A DNA stretch of 64,000 nt from contig NZ_CP078067.1 in assembly GCF_019195395.1 (NCBI RefSeq), forward strand, positions 927,248 to 991,247, given 5' to 3'. Every line of letters starts with the position of its first letter. Position 1 is the stretch's first letter. This document shows positions 6,710-15,224 of this stretch, in pieces. A model generated the notes under the pieces. The model was not told the origin of the DNA and did no database searches. It saw only the letters and a list, made by a program, of their open reading frames with translations. The DNA is from Kaistella faecalis. Its GTDB lineage: Bacteria; Bacteroidota; Bacteroidia; Flavobacteriales; Weeksellaceae. Made by a program: the position numbers and the translations under genes.

Positions 6710-7156
6710 TTATTTCACTGGAATATCTGTAAAGGTGCCGTACACTGAGGTAACGGTTCCGCTCGTCCAGGTGGCCTTGAAGGTACCGGAAGCCTTGCCG
6801 TTCGCATTGGCGGTGATGACGACTTCGCCGGTTGCGGGAGTAGCCGTATTTCCGTCAAAATAAAACGCATTGGTGGCATTTACGGGATAGGTCGCAGGGG
6901 CAACTCCGGAAAGGTTGAACTCAAACACCGTTCCCGAAGTTGCCGTGGCACCCGTAAAGGCAAAAATAGATTTGTACTGCGTACGCACTTCCGAAGATCC
7001 TGCGGTTTTAAGGGGTGCCGTGGTGGAGTTCTCACGCCAGGTAAATCCTGCGGAGGCAGGCGGTGTGGTGCTTCCCGGCTCACTGTCTCTTTCGCATCCC
7101 GTCATCAGTAAGGTGACTAAACACAGAGAAAAAAACAGGTAATGTAACTTTTTCAT
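6710..7156 (-). CDS. small lipoprotein of unknown function
   Basis: 148 residues. The N-terminus MKKLHYLFFSLCLVTLLMTGC is a lipoprotein signal with cysteine at position 21, followed by ERDSEPGS; an acidic/Ser start after the cysteine often marks surface export in Bacteroidota. The mature part is a short beta-rich domain (FAFTGATATSGTVFEFNLSG, then GKASGTFKATWTSGTVTSVYGTFTDI) with no catalytic motif that I recognise. It lies upstream of the ELWxxDGT protein but is separated from it by a terminator. Confidence 0.7.
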   Translation of the reverse strand: MKKLHYLFFSLCLVTLLMTGCERDSEPGSTTPPASAGFTWRENSTTAPLKTAGSSEVRTQYKSIFAFTGATATSGTVFEFNLSGVAPATYPVNATNAFYFDGNTATPATGEVVITANANGKASGTFKATWTSGTVTSVYGTFTDIPVK

Positions 7157-7232
7157 AAGAGGAGTTTTTAAAATGATTTCACTGACACAAGATGCCGGTT
7201 CACAGCTTCGAAACTAAATGACCTTCCCGGTT

Positions 7233-9119
7233 TTACTGTTTAACGTCCATTCTCGAAACGAGCAAGCGGTCGCCGTTAGGGGTTTCGCTGAAGAAGTACG
7301 TGTAATCACCAATCTGCAGTCGGTTATGCTTAGGGTACAGGTAGTATTTCTTCTTCTCGAGGTCTCCCAGCGTTCTGAATTCCGAAGATTTGCCGGTAGC
7401 CAGGTCGAGCTTGCCATATTCAATGCTGTAGAAAGGAGAATAGGATTTGGTTGTAGTAGTTGTGGAAGTTCCTGAAAAGAAATTACTGAAGGTGCTTACA
7501 TCCGTATCCACATCAATGGCTTTTACAATTTCCATCACCCAGTTTACTGACTTGCCGTCATTACTTTCGATCAGATAACCGATGGCAGGAAAATTATCTG
7601 CCGTCATGGGTGAATTGTTAAAGAATCCTTTTTTGTTTTTCTGATCCAGCTGCACCGTATAATTTCTTACAAGATTGCCCTCCGGTGAAAAGTGCAGCAG
7701 ATACATTCCTTTGTAAATCCGGTCGTAGCTGTCGCCGCTTCTGCTGGTGGAAACTCCGGCCAGTGCGCCCAGCATTTTACCGCCAGGTAAACCGATTCCT
7801 TTTCCTTCGGGCTTGTAATCCTGAACACTCAGCATCATGGAGCCATCTTTAAGTATCTGGAAATTATTGGTCACAAATTTCTTGCCGTCGAACTCCAGGG
7901 CTTTCTTCATATCGGGCCCGGCTACAGCTTTGCTGTTCAGTTCTGCCATAGGCGTGGCTCTGATCACCGACAGCTGCTGCCCGGAAATCTTGGCGATAAT
8001 GAAGTCATCATATTTTTTTTCATCCAAAGCATTGTCCAGCGACTGCTGAGACGGTGCCATATCGTCTTTTCCGGAAACCATGTTGGCCATTTTCCCGAGG
8101 CCGCCCAGCATACCGCCGGTGGACTTGGCCGCCGCCTGCTCATTATCATCCATACTGGATGGAGATACAGTGGCTCCTAAGATTTCATCGGCATACTTGC
8201 CCTCTTTTTTAATGCCCATACCGTACAGGATTACCTCATTTCCTTTTGCATAAGCATTAAGGATGCGGTATCCTGCGGAAGGCGCCGTGAAATTGAACTG
8301 CTCTTTAACATTTCCTTCCGGAGAAATCCGGAGATAAGTCAGCTGATTGGGATTTCCTGCGCTGCCTTTGCCATAGATTTTGGTAGGTGCCAGAACCACG
8401 ATCCAGTCCCGTGGGAAATCATCGTTCGAAACATCGCGGCTATTTTCATCGAGCAGCGGTTTAGAGAATATAGGTTTTACAGGGCTTGGCGTGGCAACGG
8501 ACGCTATTTTTCTGGACTCACCCGTATTCGAAATCTTCACCAGATCCAGGCTCTGCATGGCCGCACCTTTGGTATAAGGATAAGCCAGGGCGTAAATCGT
8601 GCTGTCCCGTTCTACCTCGTACGCGCCGCTGAAAAGGTACTCTTCACCGTTTTCACTGGTGAGTTTCTGGCGGTCGAGCAGTTTCACTCTCTTCACGTAA
8701 TCCCCGGCAAGCCAGTTGTATTTTGCCTTGATCTCACGCTTTTTGAACATCATTTTTCCTGTGAGGTTGGTGCTTACAGAAGCTGCCGTCGTGGTATATT
8801 CATCGCCTTTAAAGTTGAAGAATTTCCATTTTTTCTTTACTTTTTCTACATCCCACTCGTCTTTCATGGTGTTGGTAAGGTTGGCATCTTTGTCGAACGT
8901 ATAGGCTTCCACCTTCACTTTTCTCCGGCTCGAGGGCAGAAAGTACACCATCTCGAAACCGCCGTTTTCCTTGGCTTCTACACCACCCAGATAGCCTTTC
9001 TTGGCTTTGCGGGAAATTTCGTAATCTTTTTCAAGAACATTGAAAGTCGTTTGTTGCGCAGTCGCAAACGAACCTGCCAGTACAAACGATGCAAACAGAA
9101 GAGATTTTTTTTTCATCAT
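7233..9119 (-). CDS. exported protein of unknown function, about 628 aa
   Basis: The frame is open to 9158, but the start is chosen at 9119 (or 9116) because MMKKKSLLFASFVLAGSFATAQ is a clear signal peptide preceded by non-coding-like residues. The mature protein (about 605 residues) has a Lys-rich N-terminal half, a Gly/Met/Ser-rich low-complexity stretch near residues 335-375 and a Ser/Thr-rich run (FFSGTSTTTTTKSYS) near 565-580. There is no T9SS sorting domain at the C-terminus (ends DRLLVSRMDVKQ), so it is probably periplasmic or outer-membrane associated. I do not recognise the family. A TACCTTTA-like -7 box may lie just upstream. Confidence 0.7.
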   Translation of the reverse strand: MMKKKSLLFASFVLAGSFATAQQTTFNVLEKDYEISRKAKKGYLGGVEAKENGGFEMVYFLPSSRRKVKVEAYTFDKDANLTNTMKDEWDVEKVKKKWKFFNFKGDEYTTTAASVSTNLTGKMMFKKREIKAKYNWLAGDYVKRVKLLDRQKLTSENGEEYLFSGAYEVERDSTIYALAYPYTKGAAMQSLDLVKISNTGESRKIASVATPSPVKPIFSKPLLDENSRDVSNDDFPRDWIVVLAPTKIYGKGSAGNPNQLTYLRISPEGNVKEQFNFTAPSAGYRILNAYAKGNEVILYGMGIKKEGKYADEILGATVSPSSMDDNEQAAAKSTGGMLGGLGKMANMVSGKDDMAPSQQSLDNALDEKKYDDFIIAKISGQQLSVIRATPMAELNSKAVAGPDMKKALEFDGKKFVTNNFQILKDGSMMLSVQDYKPEGKGIGLPGGKMLGALAGVSTSRSGDSYDRIYKGMYLLHFSPEGNLVRNYTVQLDQKNKKGFFNNSPMTADNFPAIGYLIESNDGKSVNWVMEIVKAIDVDTDVSTFSNFFSGTSTTTTTKSYSPFYSIEYGKLDLATGKSSEFRTLGDLEKKKYYLYPKHNRLQIGDYTYFFSETPNGDRLLVSRMDVKQ

Positions 9120-9215
9120 TTGGGTTTTTTGTTGCGGTAAAGGTAGAGCAAAAGCCACACGGCGATCTACCCGGCAGTGGGTATTTTGAGGACGGCAGGT
9201 GAGAAATTTTTAAGC

Positions 9216-9854
9216 TCATTCGGCCAGCAGGTCGAGATCAGCTACGGCCTGAATAAGCTTGGGAACGGAATGGGTTTCAGTTTTTCGGTAGATGTTTTTG
9301 CGGTGGGTTTCTACCGTGCTTTCGCTGATGAAAAGAGCGGTGGAAATCTCCTTATTGGTACACCCATCGATCATCAGTTTCACGATCTGCTTTTCCCGCA
9401 GCGTGAGTTTTATTTCCGGATAATCGATGACTTTGCTCTGAAACTGCTTCAGCGCGGTCTCTGCCTCGGTGCTGAGGTGCATATATCCTAAATGTACATC
9501 CTTCAGAGCTTTCACCAGATCCTGGCGGCTTATTTTTTTTGAGAGATAACCGTCAATCTTTACTTTTTCTGTCAGTTCATAAACCGTCTTCGGGTCGCAG
9601 TTCATCGAGAGGATAATGATTTTGATTCCCGGGAAATCCCGCTTAAGGATTTTGGCACATTCAAATCCGTTGATCGTGGGCATCATCAAATCCATCAGGA
9701 TGAGATCGGGATGTATTTCTTCTGCCCTCAGTTCGTGCAGAAAATCAAAGGCATCGGTATAGGTTTTCAGGATCGAAATGTTTTTCTCCAGACCGAGAAG
9801 CATTTCAATCCCGTCGATAATGATCTGATGGTCATCAATGATAACGACTTTCAT
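9216..9854 (-). CDS. NarL/FixJ-type response regulator
   Basis: 212 residues. Receiver domain 1-120 with the acidic pair in VIIDDHQ and phosphoacceptor D55 in LILMDLMMP; LuxR-type helix-turn-helix at about 148-205 (LTLREKQIVKLMIDGCTNKEI...SESTVETHRKNI). It is the DNA-binding output of a two-component pair with the histidine kinase encoded 12 bp upstream at 9867-11882, almost certainly in one transcript. Its target genes are not visible here. A second, separate pair of the same class follows at 12004-14065. Confidence 0.92.
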   Translation of the reverse strand: MKVVIIDDHQIIIDGIEMLLGLEKNISILKTYTDAFDFLHELRAEEIHPDLILMDLMMPTINGFECAKILKRDFPGIKIIILSMNCDPKTVYELTEKVKIDGYLSKKISRQDLVKALKDVHLGYMHLSTEAETALKQFQSKVIDYPEIKLTLREKQIVKLMIDGCTNKEISTALFISESTVETHRKNIYRKTETHSVPKLIQAVADLDLLAE

Positions 9855-9866
9855 AACGCCTCTCCT

Positions 9867-11882
9867 TTAAACGGTTGGAATCTGGATGAATATTCGGGTG
9901 CCCTCGCCCGCCGAACTGTCAATACGCACTTGCCCTTTCAGCAGTTCAATGCGTGCGTTCATATTCTGAAGTCCGAGGCCGTCTCTCTTGTCCATCACCT
10001 TCGCAGGGTCAAAGCCTTTGCCGTTGTCTGCGATTTCTGTGGTGATCCTATGGTCGGTCTGGATGACGGAGATATCAATTTTATCAGCACCTGAATGTTT
10101 AATGGTATTGTTGATGCATTCCTGAATGATCCGGTAGAGCGTAACCTGGATATTCTGGTCAAGATCGTTGTTGAGCCCCTCAATCTGAAGGTTCACGGTA
10201 AGTTTGGGCGATGAGATTTTCTCAATAAGATCTCTTAAGGCATTGGTAAGCGAATTTTTAATGAGCATGTTAGGCATCATCTGATGAGAAAGGGTACGGA
10301 CATCGTTGATGGCGTCTGCCAGGATACCGGAAGTCCTGTGAATGATCGTATTAAAATTCTCCGAATCATTTTTATAGTCATTCAGCACGCTCACATTCAT
10401 GTTGGCCGCCGTTAAAAGCTGCCCAACACCGTCGTGAAGGTGGCTGGCCATTCTTTTGCGCTCATTGTCTTCCGCTGTAATGACCGCCCTGGTGGCCAGA
10501 TCCTGCTGGTGCAGAATGGCTTTCTGGAGTTCGGCTTTCTGGCGGTGCTGCCGGTTGCGGTAGAACACTGCGGCCAGCAGCAGTACGCCTACCAGCGAGA
10601 GCAGGGCCACGTTTCTTTTCAGGATTTTGGATTTCTGCTGAAGGATTTCACTGTCTTTTTTCAGGGTCTGGTATTTCTTTTCGAGCTCTGCCGTGCTGCT
10701 GCTTACTCCGACATTCACGAGCTCATTATCGAGCGCGATGTATTTCTCAAAATAATACTCTGCGCTGTCCGGCTTTGCCAGGTGATGATACACATTGGTA
10801 AGCAGTTTGTAGGTGGAAAGCTGGTTTTCCTTTGAATTTTCCTTTTCGAATAGCGGCAGGATTTTTAAAAGCATGCGCTTTCCCTCCGGATATTTTCCCT
10901 GTACAATGAGATGCTGCGCGACGTCGATACTGTTGCTTTCCTGATCGATTTTGGAATTGAATTCTTCGCGCACTTCCTGAGACACCTGCAGGTTTACGGC
11001 GGCCAGGGAATCTTTTCGCTGAAGGGTATACAGGTTGCCCAGGTTTCTGTTGGCGAACGAAAAACCCTGTTTGTTGCCTACTTTATTACAGATCTCCGAA
11101 CTTTTCTGATACTGCAGTTCTGCCTCCGCATATTTTTTCTGCATCTGGAATGCTTTTCCCAGGTTCAGATAATTTTCGCAGAGTTTGTTCTCGATTTCCA
11201 CGCTTCTTTCCTGAGACTCAAAATATTTTACGGCTTCACCGATATATTTCACCGCATTCGGATTGTCTTTCAGATCGACAAACAGAAGCCCGATATTCGC
11301 CTTTGTAATGTTTGCATTTCTGGCATCACCCTTTGCTTCGAAATATTTAAGAGCTTCCAGATACATTTTCATCGCTTTGGTGTACTGAAAGCTGCTTTGG
11401 TACACGGAAGCAAGGTTATTATTAAGTTTGGCGATTCCCGCAGCATTCTTCTGCTTTTTCCGGATCTGATAGGATTTCAGATAATGCTGTTCGGATTTCT
11501 TAAAATCATTATTCCGGAAATGAACCGCTCCCAGATCGCTGTGAACCTGGGCAAGCAATACCGAATCCTGAAGTTTTTCGGTGGCTGCAATGGCTTTTCT
11601 ACCGTAGTTGAGGGCAGAATCCACAGAAACACTGGCGTAATACCAGGTGAGATCAGCATACACCGATGCGCGTTTCTTATCGTCAGGATTTTTGGTGAGT
11701 TCTGCTTTTAAGTTGCTGATGACCTCAGAAAGATTCTGTGCCTGTAGAACAGGGAACGCAAATAAAAACACTAAGAATAACGCACGTAAGCCAAGGACTT
11801 TGGTCAGCCGCAATTCATATAATCTACGGTAACCGGCGGGTTTTCGGTGAGTTGAACAGGACGTGGGGAGAGCTGTTTTCAT
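9867..11882 (-). CDS. TPR-containing sensor histidine kinase (HisKA_3 type)
   Basis: 671 residues. A Sec signal (hydrophobic run about 28-48, ending AQN), then tetratricopeptide repeats over roughly 60-380, a Lys-rich coiled coil, a membrane segment at about 425-441, a HisKA_3 domain with ERKRMASHLHDG (phosphohistidine about H483) and an HATPase_c domain (NNTIKHSG, DNGKGFDP, GLGLQNMNAR). The TPR region would be periplasmic and is a common sensor layout in flavobacteria. The signal is unknown. Its partner is the regulator 12 bp downstream. The N-terminal 25 residues before the hydrophobic run are long and may be over-extended. Confidence 0.9.
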   Translation of the reverse strand: MKTALPTSCSTHRKPAGYRRLYELRLTKVLGLRALFLVFLFAFPVLQAQNLSEVISNLKAELTKNPDDKKRASVYADLTWYYASVSVDSALNYGRKAIAATEKLQDSVLLAQVHSDLGAVHFRNNDFKKSEQHYLKSYQIRKKQKNAAGIAKLNNNLASVYQSSFQYTKAMKMYLEALKYFEAKGDARNANITKANIGLLFVDLKDNPNAVKYIGEAVKYFESQERSVEIENKLCENYLNLGKAFQMQKKYAEAELQYQKSSEICNKVGNKQGFSFANRNLGNLYTLQRKDSLAAVNLQVSQEVREEFNSKIDQESNSIDVAQHLIVQGKYPEGKRMLLKILPLFEKENSKENQLSTYKLLTNVYHHLAKPDSAEYYFEKYIALDNELVNVGVSSSTAELEKKYQTLKKDSEILQQKSKILKRNVALLSLVGVLLLAAVFYRNRQHRQKAELQKAILHQQDLATRAVITAEDNERKRMASHLHDGVGQLLTAANMNVSVLNDYKNDSENFNTIIHRTSGILADAINDVRTLSHQMMPNMLIKNSLTNALRDLIEKISSPKLTVNLQIEGLNNDLDQNIQVTLYRIIQECINNTIKHSGADKIDISVIQTDHRITTEIADNGKGFDPAKVMDKRDGLGLQNMNARIELLKGQVRIDSSAGEGTRIFIQIPTV

Positions 11883-11959
11883 ATTTCAGTTGTTCTTTCC
11901 GGCCTTCTTTTTCCGGCATGATGACTCAGGACAAAGTTGTACAAACTGGTGTAAGTTAA

Positions 11960-11981
11960 AAATACGCTTTTGAGCGTATTT
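11960..11981 (-). terminator. Palindromic hairpin after second response regulator gene
   Basis: AAATACGC, six-base loop, GCGTATTT, followed on the minus strand by TTAAC: a plausible terminator 22 bp past the stop at 12004. The same stem core, AATACGC against GCGTATT, recurs at 12697-12716, so it could instead be a protein-binding palindrome in the promoter region of the 11882 gene. Confidence 0.5.
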
Positions 11982-12003
11982 CTGCAAATCACCCCTAAGC
12001 GGC

Positions 12004-12657
12004 TTACAGCCAGTTATTTTTACGCGCCAGCTCCATCATCTCGCTCTTCGACGAAAGGTGAAGCTTCTTATACACATTGTTCACATGAGTACGCACTGTA
12101 TTGGGACTGATGAAGAGCTGTGCGGCGATGTCGGAATAGCGGTGCCCTTTCACCATCAGTTTCAGGACATCCATTTCTCGCTCGGAAAGCAGCTGGCTTT
12201 CGGAAGGGGTGATGTTGGGCCGGTTTTCTTCACATAAAAGACGCATGGCACTTCGCGCAATGGCCGGACTCATGGGGATATTGTCGTAATTCAGCACACT
12301 TTCCAGTGCTTCCACAATATTCACGGCCTTGTCTTCCTTCAGCAGATAGCCGTTGGCACCCGCCTTTATGGCCTCGAAAATACGGTCGGTATCTTCGTAG
12401 ATGGTGAGCACAATAAATTTGAGCTCAGGATATTTAACTTTTGAGATTGAAATAGCCGAGATCCCGTCCAGCAAAGGCATCTCCAGGTCCATGAGTACAA
12501 TCTGCGGACGTTGAGCCGGTGCAAGTTCTTTCAGTTTTTCCAGATAATCAGCACCGTTCTCTGCCTCCAGCACGAGTTCCACTTCCGCGTAAGGCAAAAG
12601 CTTTTCCTTGAGGGTTTTCCGGTTAAGGAAGCTGTCGTCAACGATTGCGAGTCTCAT
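12004..12657 (-). CDS. NarL/FixJ-type response regulator
   Basis: 217 residues. Receiver domain with acidic residues in AIVDDSF and phosphoacceptor D57 (IVLMDLEMP), conserved Lys in YLLKEDK; LuxR helix-turn-helix from about 155 (LLSEREMDVLKLMVKGHRYSDIAAQLF...NTVRTHVNNVY). It is encoded 37 bp downstream of the membrane kinase at 12695-14065 in the same direction, so they form a pair. It is distinct in sequence from the regulator at 9216, so cross-talk between the two neighbouring systems is possible but not shown. Confidence 0.92.
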   Translation of the reverse strand: MRLAIVDDSFLNRKTLKEKLLPYAEVELVLEAENGADYLEKLKELAPAQRPQIVLMDLEMPLLDGISAISISKVKYPELKFIVLTIYEDTDRIFEAIKAGANGYLLKEDKAVNIVEALESVLNYDNIPMSPAIARSAMRLLCEENRPNITPSESQLLSEREMDVLKLMVKGHRYSDIAAQLFISPNTVRTHVNNVYKKLHLSSKSEMMELARKNNWL

Positions 12658-12694
12658 GTTTTTGATGTAAAATTAGTTAAATGACTTCCGGCTT

Positions 12695-14065
12695 TCAATA
12701 CGCGGTTGGGCGTATTTCTTCCAGAACCAGAATGCTCCCCTTACCTTCCTCTGATGATAGTGTTGCAGTAAAGCCGATATTTGCGGCTCTGGCCTTTATA
12801 TTTCCAAGCCCATAGCCTTCATGATGATCATCCGCAATAAATCCTTTTCCGTTGTCCCGCAAACTGATTCTTACCGTATCCCGGGAAATCATATAAAGTT
12901 CGGCCTCGGTGGCACCGGAATGTTTCATTACATTCTGCAGACCTTCCTGCAGGATTCTGAAAAGGTTTATAGTGATTTCTGATGGCAGAATCCGGTTGTC
13001 CCTGATGTCTTCCTCAAAACGGAGGGTTATGCCGCTGTTTCTGAAGCTTTTCAGCGCGTACTGCTTTACATGATCATAAAAATCTTCTACGGTGATGGTG
13101 TCATTGTTCAGCACCCAGAGGGTTTGCCGCAGCAGACCCAGAATACTTTCGGCATGTTCCCGGAGGTCCTCCAGTGCTCCCTTCCCAGCTTTCTCCTCCA
13201 CCGCAAGATAGTCGATCTTTGAAATCAGGCTGGTGGCATAGGCGCCTATATTGTCATGAAGGTCCCGCGAAATGGCGATGCGCTGATCGCGAAGCCGGTT
13301 GTCTTCCTCAGCTTTGGAAACTGCGTACTGCATTTCCAGCTGTTTCGAGATCATATTACTCCGCACCGCGATCACCGCATAAATCAGCGGAAAATAAATG
13401 GGCATCCCGATAAGATCCAGGTAAGGTTGCGGCACCTGATAAAAGTAGGTAGCAACAATTATAATCACAAGAAAAGAAAAAACGCAGAAAAGAAGAAGAT
13501 TGATGAATTCGTGCGACCATTGGATTTTGATCTTTTGGAGCATAGCCAGGGGATCGCCAGGTTGAATATGCAGACGCTTGAGATAGCGTTTTGAAAAGTA
13601 AAAATAGATCAGCGGGATGCTCATTACCAGTATGTTTAGGATATTGTACGAAAGATTCTGGGCCGCGTTCACTTCCCGGAAAACCCGCACTTTATCTCCC
13701 TCATCCATCTGAACATGATAAATTCCGTACAGAATGGCCAAAAATGGAATAATAAAATGAATCCAGGGTCTTTTGATTTCTCCGCCATTGTTCAGCAACA
13801 CATAAAAATAGATGGCCGGCCCAAAAAGTAACGGAATAAACGCCTGCAGAAAGAGAAAATCGAAATAAGCCACATCCTGAGTGTAAAACAGGGCCAGATT
13901 GGCCATGCAGTTTACCGCAACAATGATAAAAATGGCCGAGAACGAAAGCCTTACCCCTAATTTTTCCTTCGTATTAAGTAAGGTCGGAATAATCAGCAGC
14001 GTAAGGATAACAATTACGGTGATGTTGAGGACCAGCACCCACGGGTCTTGAAAATTGATGTTCAT
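12695..14065 (-). CDS. membrane sensor histidine kinase (HisKA_3 type, about 7 TM)
   Basis: 456 residues. About seven hydrophobic segments (near 8-28, 38-60, 72-92, 102-117, 140-156, 186-207, 222-235), a short coiled linker, then HisKA_3 with AISRDLHDNIGA (phosphohistidine H270) and HATPase_c with NVMKHSG, DNGKGF and GYGLGNIKAR. There is no periplasmic domain, so it probably senses within or at the membrane. The layout resembles LytS/NarX-like kinases of Bacteroidota. It is the first gene of a two-gene operon with the regulator at 12004. A palindrome (12697-12716) overlaps its stop codon. Confidence 0.9.
   Translation of the reverse strand: MNINFQDPWVLVLNITVIVILTLLIIPTLLNTKEKLGVRLSFSAIFIIVAVNCMANLALFYTQDVAYFDFLFLQAFIPLLFGPAIYFYVLLNNGGEIKRPWIHFIIPFLAILYGIYHVQMDEGDKVRVFREVNAAQNLSYNILNILVMSIPLIYFYFSKRYLKRLHIQPGDPLAMLQKIKIQWSHEFINLLLFCVFSFLVIIIVATYFYQVPQPYLDLIGMPIYFPLIYAVIAVRSNMISKQLEMQYAVSKAEEDNRLRDQRIAISRDLHDNIGAYATSLISKIDYLAVEEKAGKGALEDLREHAESILGLLRQTLWVLNNDTITVEDFYDHVKQYALKSFRNSGITLRFEEDIRDNRILPSEITINLFRILQEGLQNVMKHSGATEAELYMISRDTVRISLRDNGKGFIADDHHEGYGLGNIKARAANIGFTATLSSEEGKGSILVLEEIRPTAY
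12697..12716. repeat. Palindrome AATACGC / GCGTATT at kinase stop codon
   Basis: AATACGC, six bases, GCGTATT; the core is identical to the hairpin at 11960-11981. It overlaps the last codons and the stop of the kinase gene, in the gap before the response regulator gene. Confidence 0.6.
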
Positions 14066-14163
14066 ACAGTAAGGATATTTATCCGTGATAAAAATATAAA
14101 ATATTTTGTTTGGAGAGGTTAAGGTTAAGGTCGAGTTTGAGGTTACAGTCTAATGGAGCCGGT

Positions 14164-14191
14164 ATCCGGCCTTCGGGCGAAACAGGCATCG
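14164..14191. repeat. Divergent relative of the 34-bp repeat
   Basis: The core gccttcggg ... caggcatcg matches the repeats at 2058 and 2534 with a few substitutions. It lies in the 225-bp gap upstream of the AraC regulator, and shows that the family is dispersed. Confidence 0.5.
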
Positions 14192-14276
14192 TGGGACGGA
14201 ATGTTGGGCATGACCCAAACCCTGGAGGGATCGAAGGATTGAAGTGACCGCTCTCAAGACTTCTGGGCTAAATTCT

Positions 14277-14284
14277 TAACTTTG
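14277..14284 (+). promoter_or_regulatory. -7 promoter element (TAACTTTG) of AraC gene
   Basis: Fits TAnnTTTG and lies only 6 bp before the ATG at 14291, implying a leaderless or very short 5' leader. It also argues against the in-frame TTG at 14282 as start, because that codon would lie inside the promoter. Confidence 0.6.
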
Positions 14285-14290
14285 CTTAAA

Positions 14291-15133
14291 ATGCCGATCT
14301 TGGAAAACCCAATAAAGATATTTGACGCGCAGAACATCTTCGATTATATTGAAATCGGATATCCCTATCACCCTAAAAATCCAGCGTTTTTCATCCTGAA
14401 AAAAGGACGGGTTGTTTATACTGAAAACGTTGAGAGGATTGAACTGAACGAAAATTATGTAGCCCTCATCGATTCACGCCGGGTCTATGAAATTCTGGAA
14501 ATCAGCGATGATCTGGAATTGCTGCTGGTCGCATTTTCACGGGAATACACCGAAAAACTGCCTCTGAAAATCAACCGCCTGAATGCCTTCGTATATTTCC
14601 GTAACGAACTCCTGCGCCACTTTCGGCTGGAGCGGCAGCCTTTCGACAGTATCTGGAAAACTACCGATCTTTTGAAAAGTGTGCTGGAGAAACAGGAACC
14701 CTCCGCGCACCACGACGAAATCATCCGTCACCTTTTTTCTTCAACTGTTTACATGTTTGGCGATATGATTGCCCATGCCTCAAGATTCTCCAAAGATAAA
14801 ATTTCAAGAAAGCAGGAAATCGCGCTGCAGTTCCTTAAAAACGTAGGCGAATGCTATCTGGAGGAACGGGAAGTGAGTTTCTACGCTGATAAGCAGTTTA
14901 TTACTTCCAGACATCTTACCGCTGTTCTAAAAGAGGTGACAGGACAAACCGCGGGACAGATCATCGCAGCTTTTGTGATGAAGGAGGCCAAAGCTCAGTT
15001 ATCCACCACAGAAAAGTCACTTTACGAGATTGCACTTAACCTGAAATTCAGTGACCAGTATTCCTTCGGACACTTTTTCAAGAAACATTCCGGCGAAAGC
15101 CCCAACGCTTATCGAAAACGTTTCCGGGGTTAA
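14291..15133 (+). CDS. AraC-family transcriptional regulator
   Basis: 280 residues from the ATG at 14291. The N-terminal 160 residues form a cupin-like sensing region with no recognised ligand motif; residues about 185-280 are the double helix-turn-helix of AraC regulators (ITSRHLTAVLKEVTGQTAGQIIAAFVMKEAKAQLSTTEKSLYEIALNLKFSDQYSFGHFFKKHSGESPNAYR, read in segments). It precedes the TolC-HlyD-MFS operon by 92 bp in the same direction, so it is most likely the local regulator of that efflux system. The inducer is unknown. Confidence 0.9.
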   Translation: MPILENPIKIFDAQNIFDYIEIGYPYHPKNPAFFILKKGRVVYTENVERIELNENYVALIDSRRVYEILEISDDLELLLVAFSREYTEKLPLKINRLNAFVYFRNELLRHFRLERQPFDSIWKTTDLLKSVLEKQEPSAHHDEIIRHLFSSTVYMFGDMIAHASRFSKDKISRKQEIALQFLKNVGECYLEEREVSFYADKQFITSRHLTAVLKEVTGQTAGQIIAAFVMKEAKAQLSTTEKSLYEIALNLKFSDQYSFGHFFKKHSGESPNAYRKRFRG

Positions 15134-15193
15134 ATCTTACTTTTGAACATTTTATTCATTCTTTCCGTCATTTTATCGGGTGTGCTGCTGAAG

Positions 15194-15201
15194 TACCTTT
15201 G
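15194..15201 (+). promoter_or_regulatory. -7 promoter element (TACCTTTG) of efflux operon
   Basis: Matches TAnnTTTG, 23 bp before the ATG at 15225, with a T-rich -33 region at 15171-15174. This suggests the efflux genes have their own promoter separate from the AraC gene. Confidence 0.6.
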
Positions 15202-15224
15202 TCCCGTTAAAAATCACGGAACCT

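Noticed and set aside
10911-11711. 266-residue plus-strand ORF inside the TPR kinase gene
   Set aside because: It is an antisense shadow of a well-supported kinase gene; its translation has no family features and no start context.
14282-14290. TTG start for the AraC regulator
   Set aside because: The codon lies within the TAACTTTG promoter element; the ATG at 14291 fits the family better.
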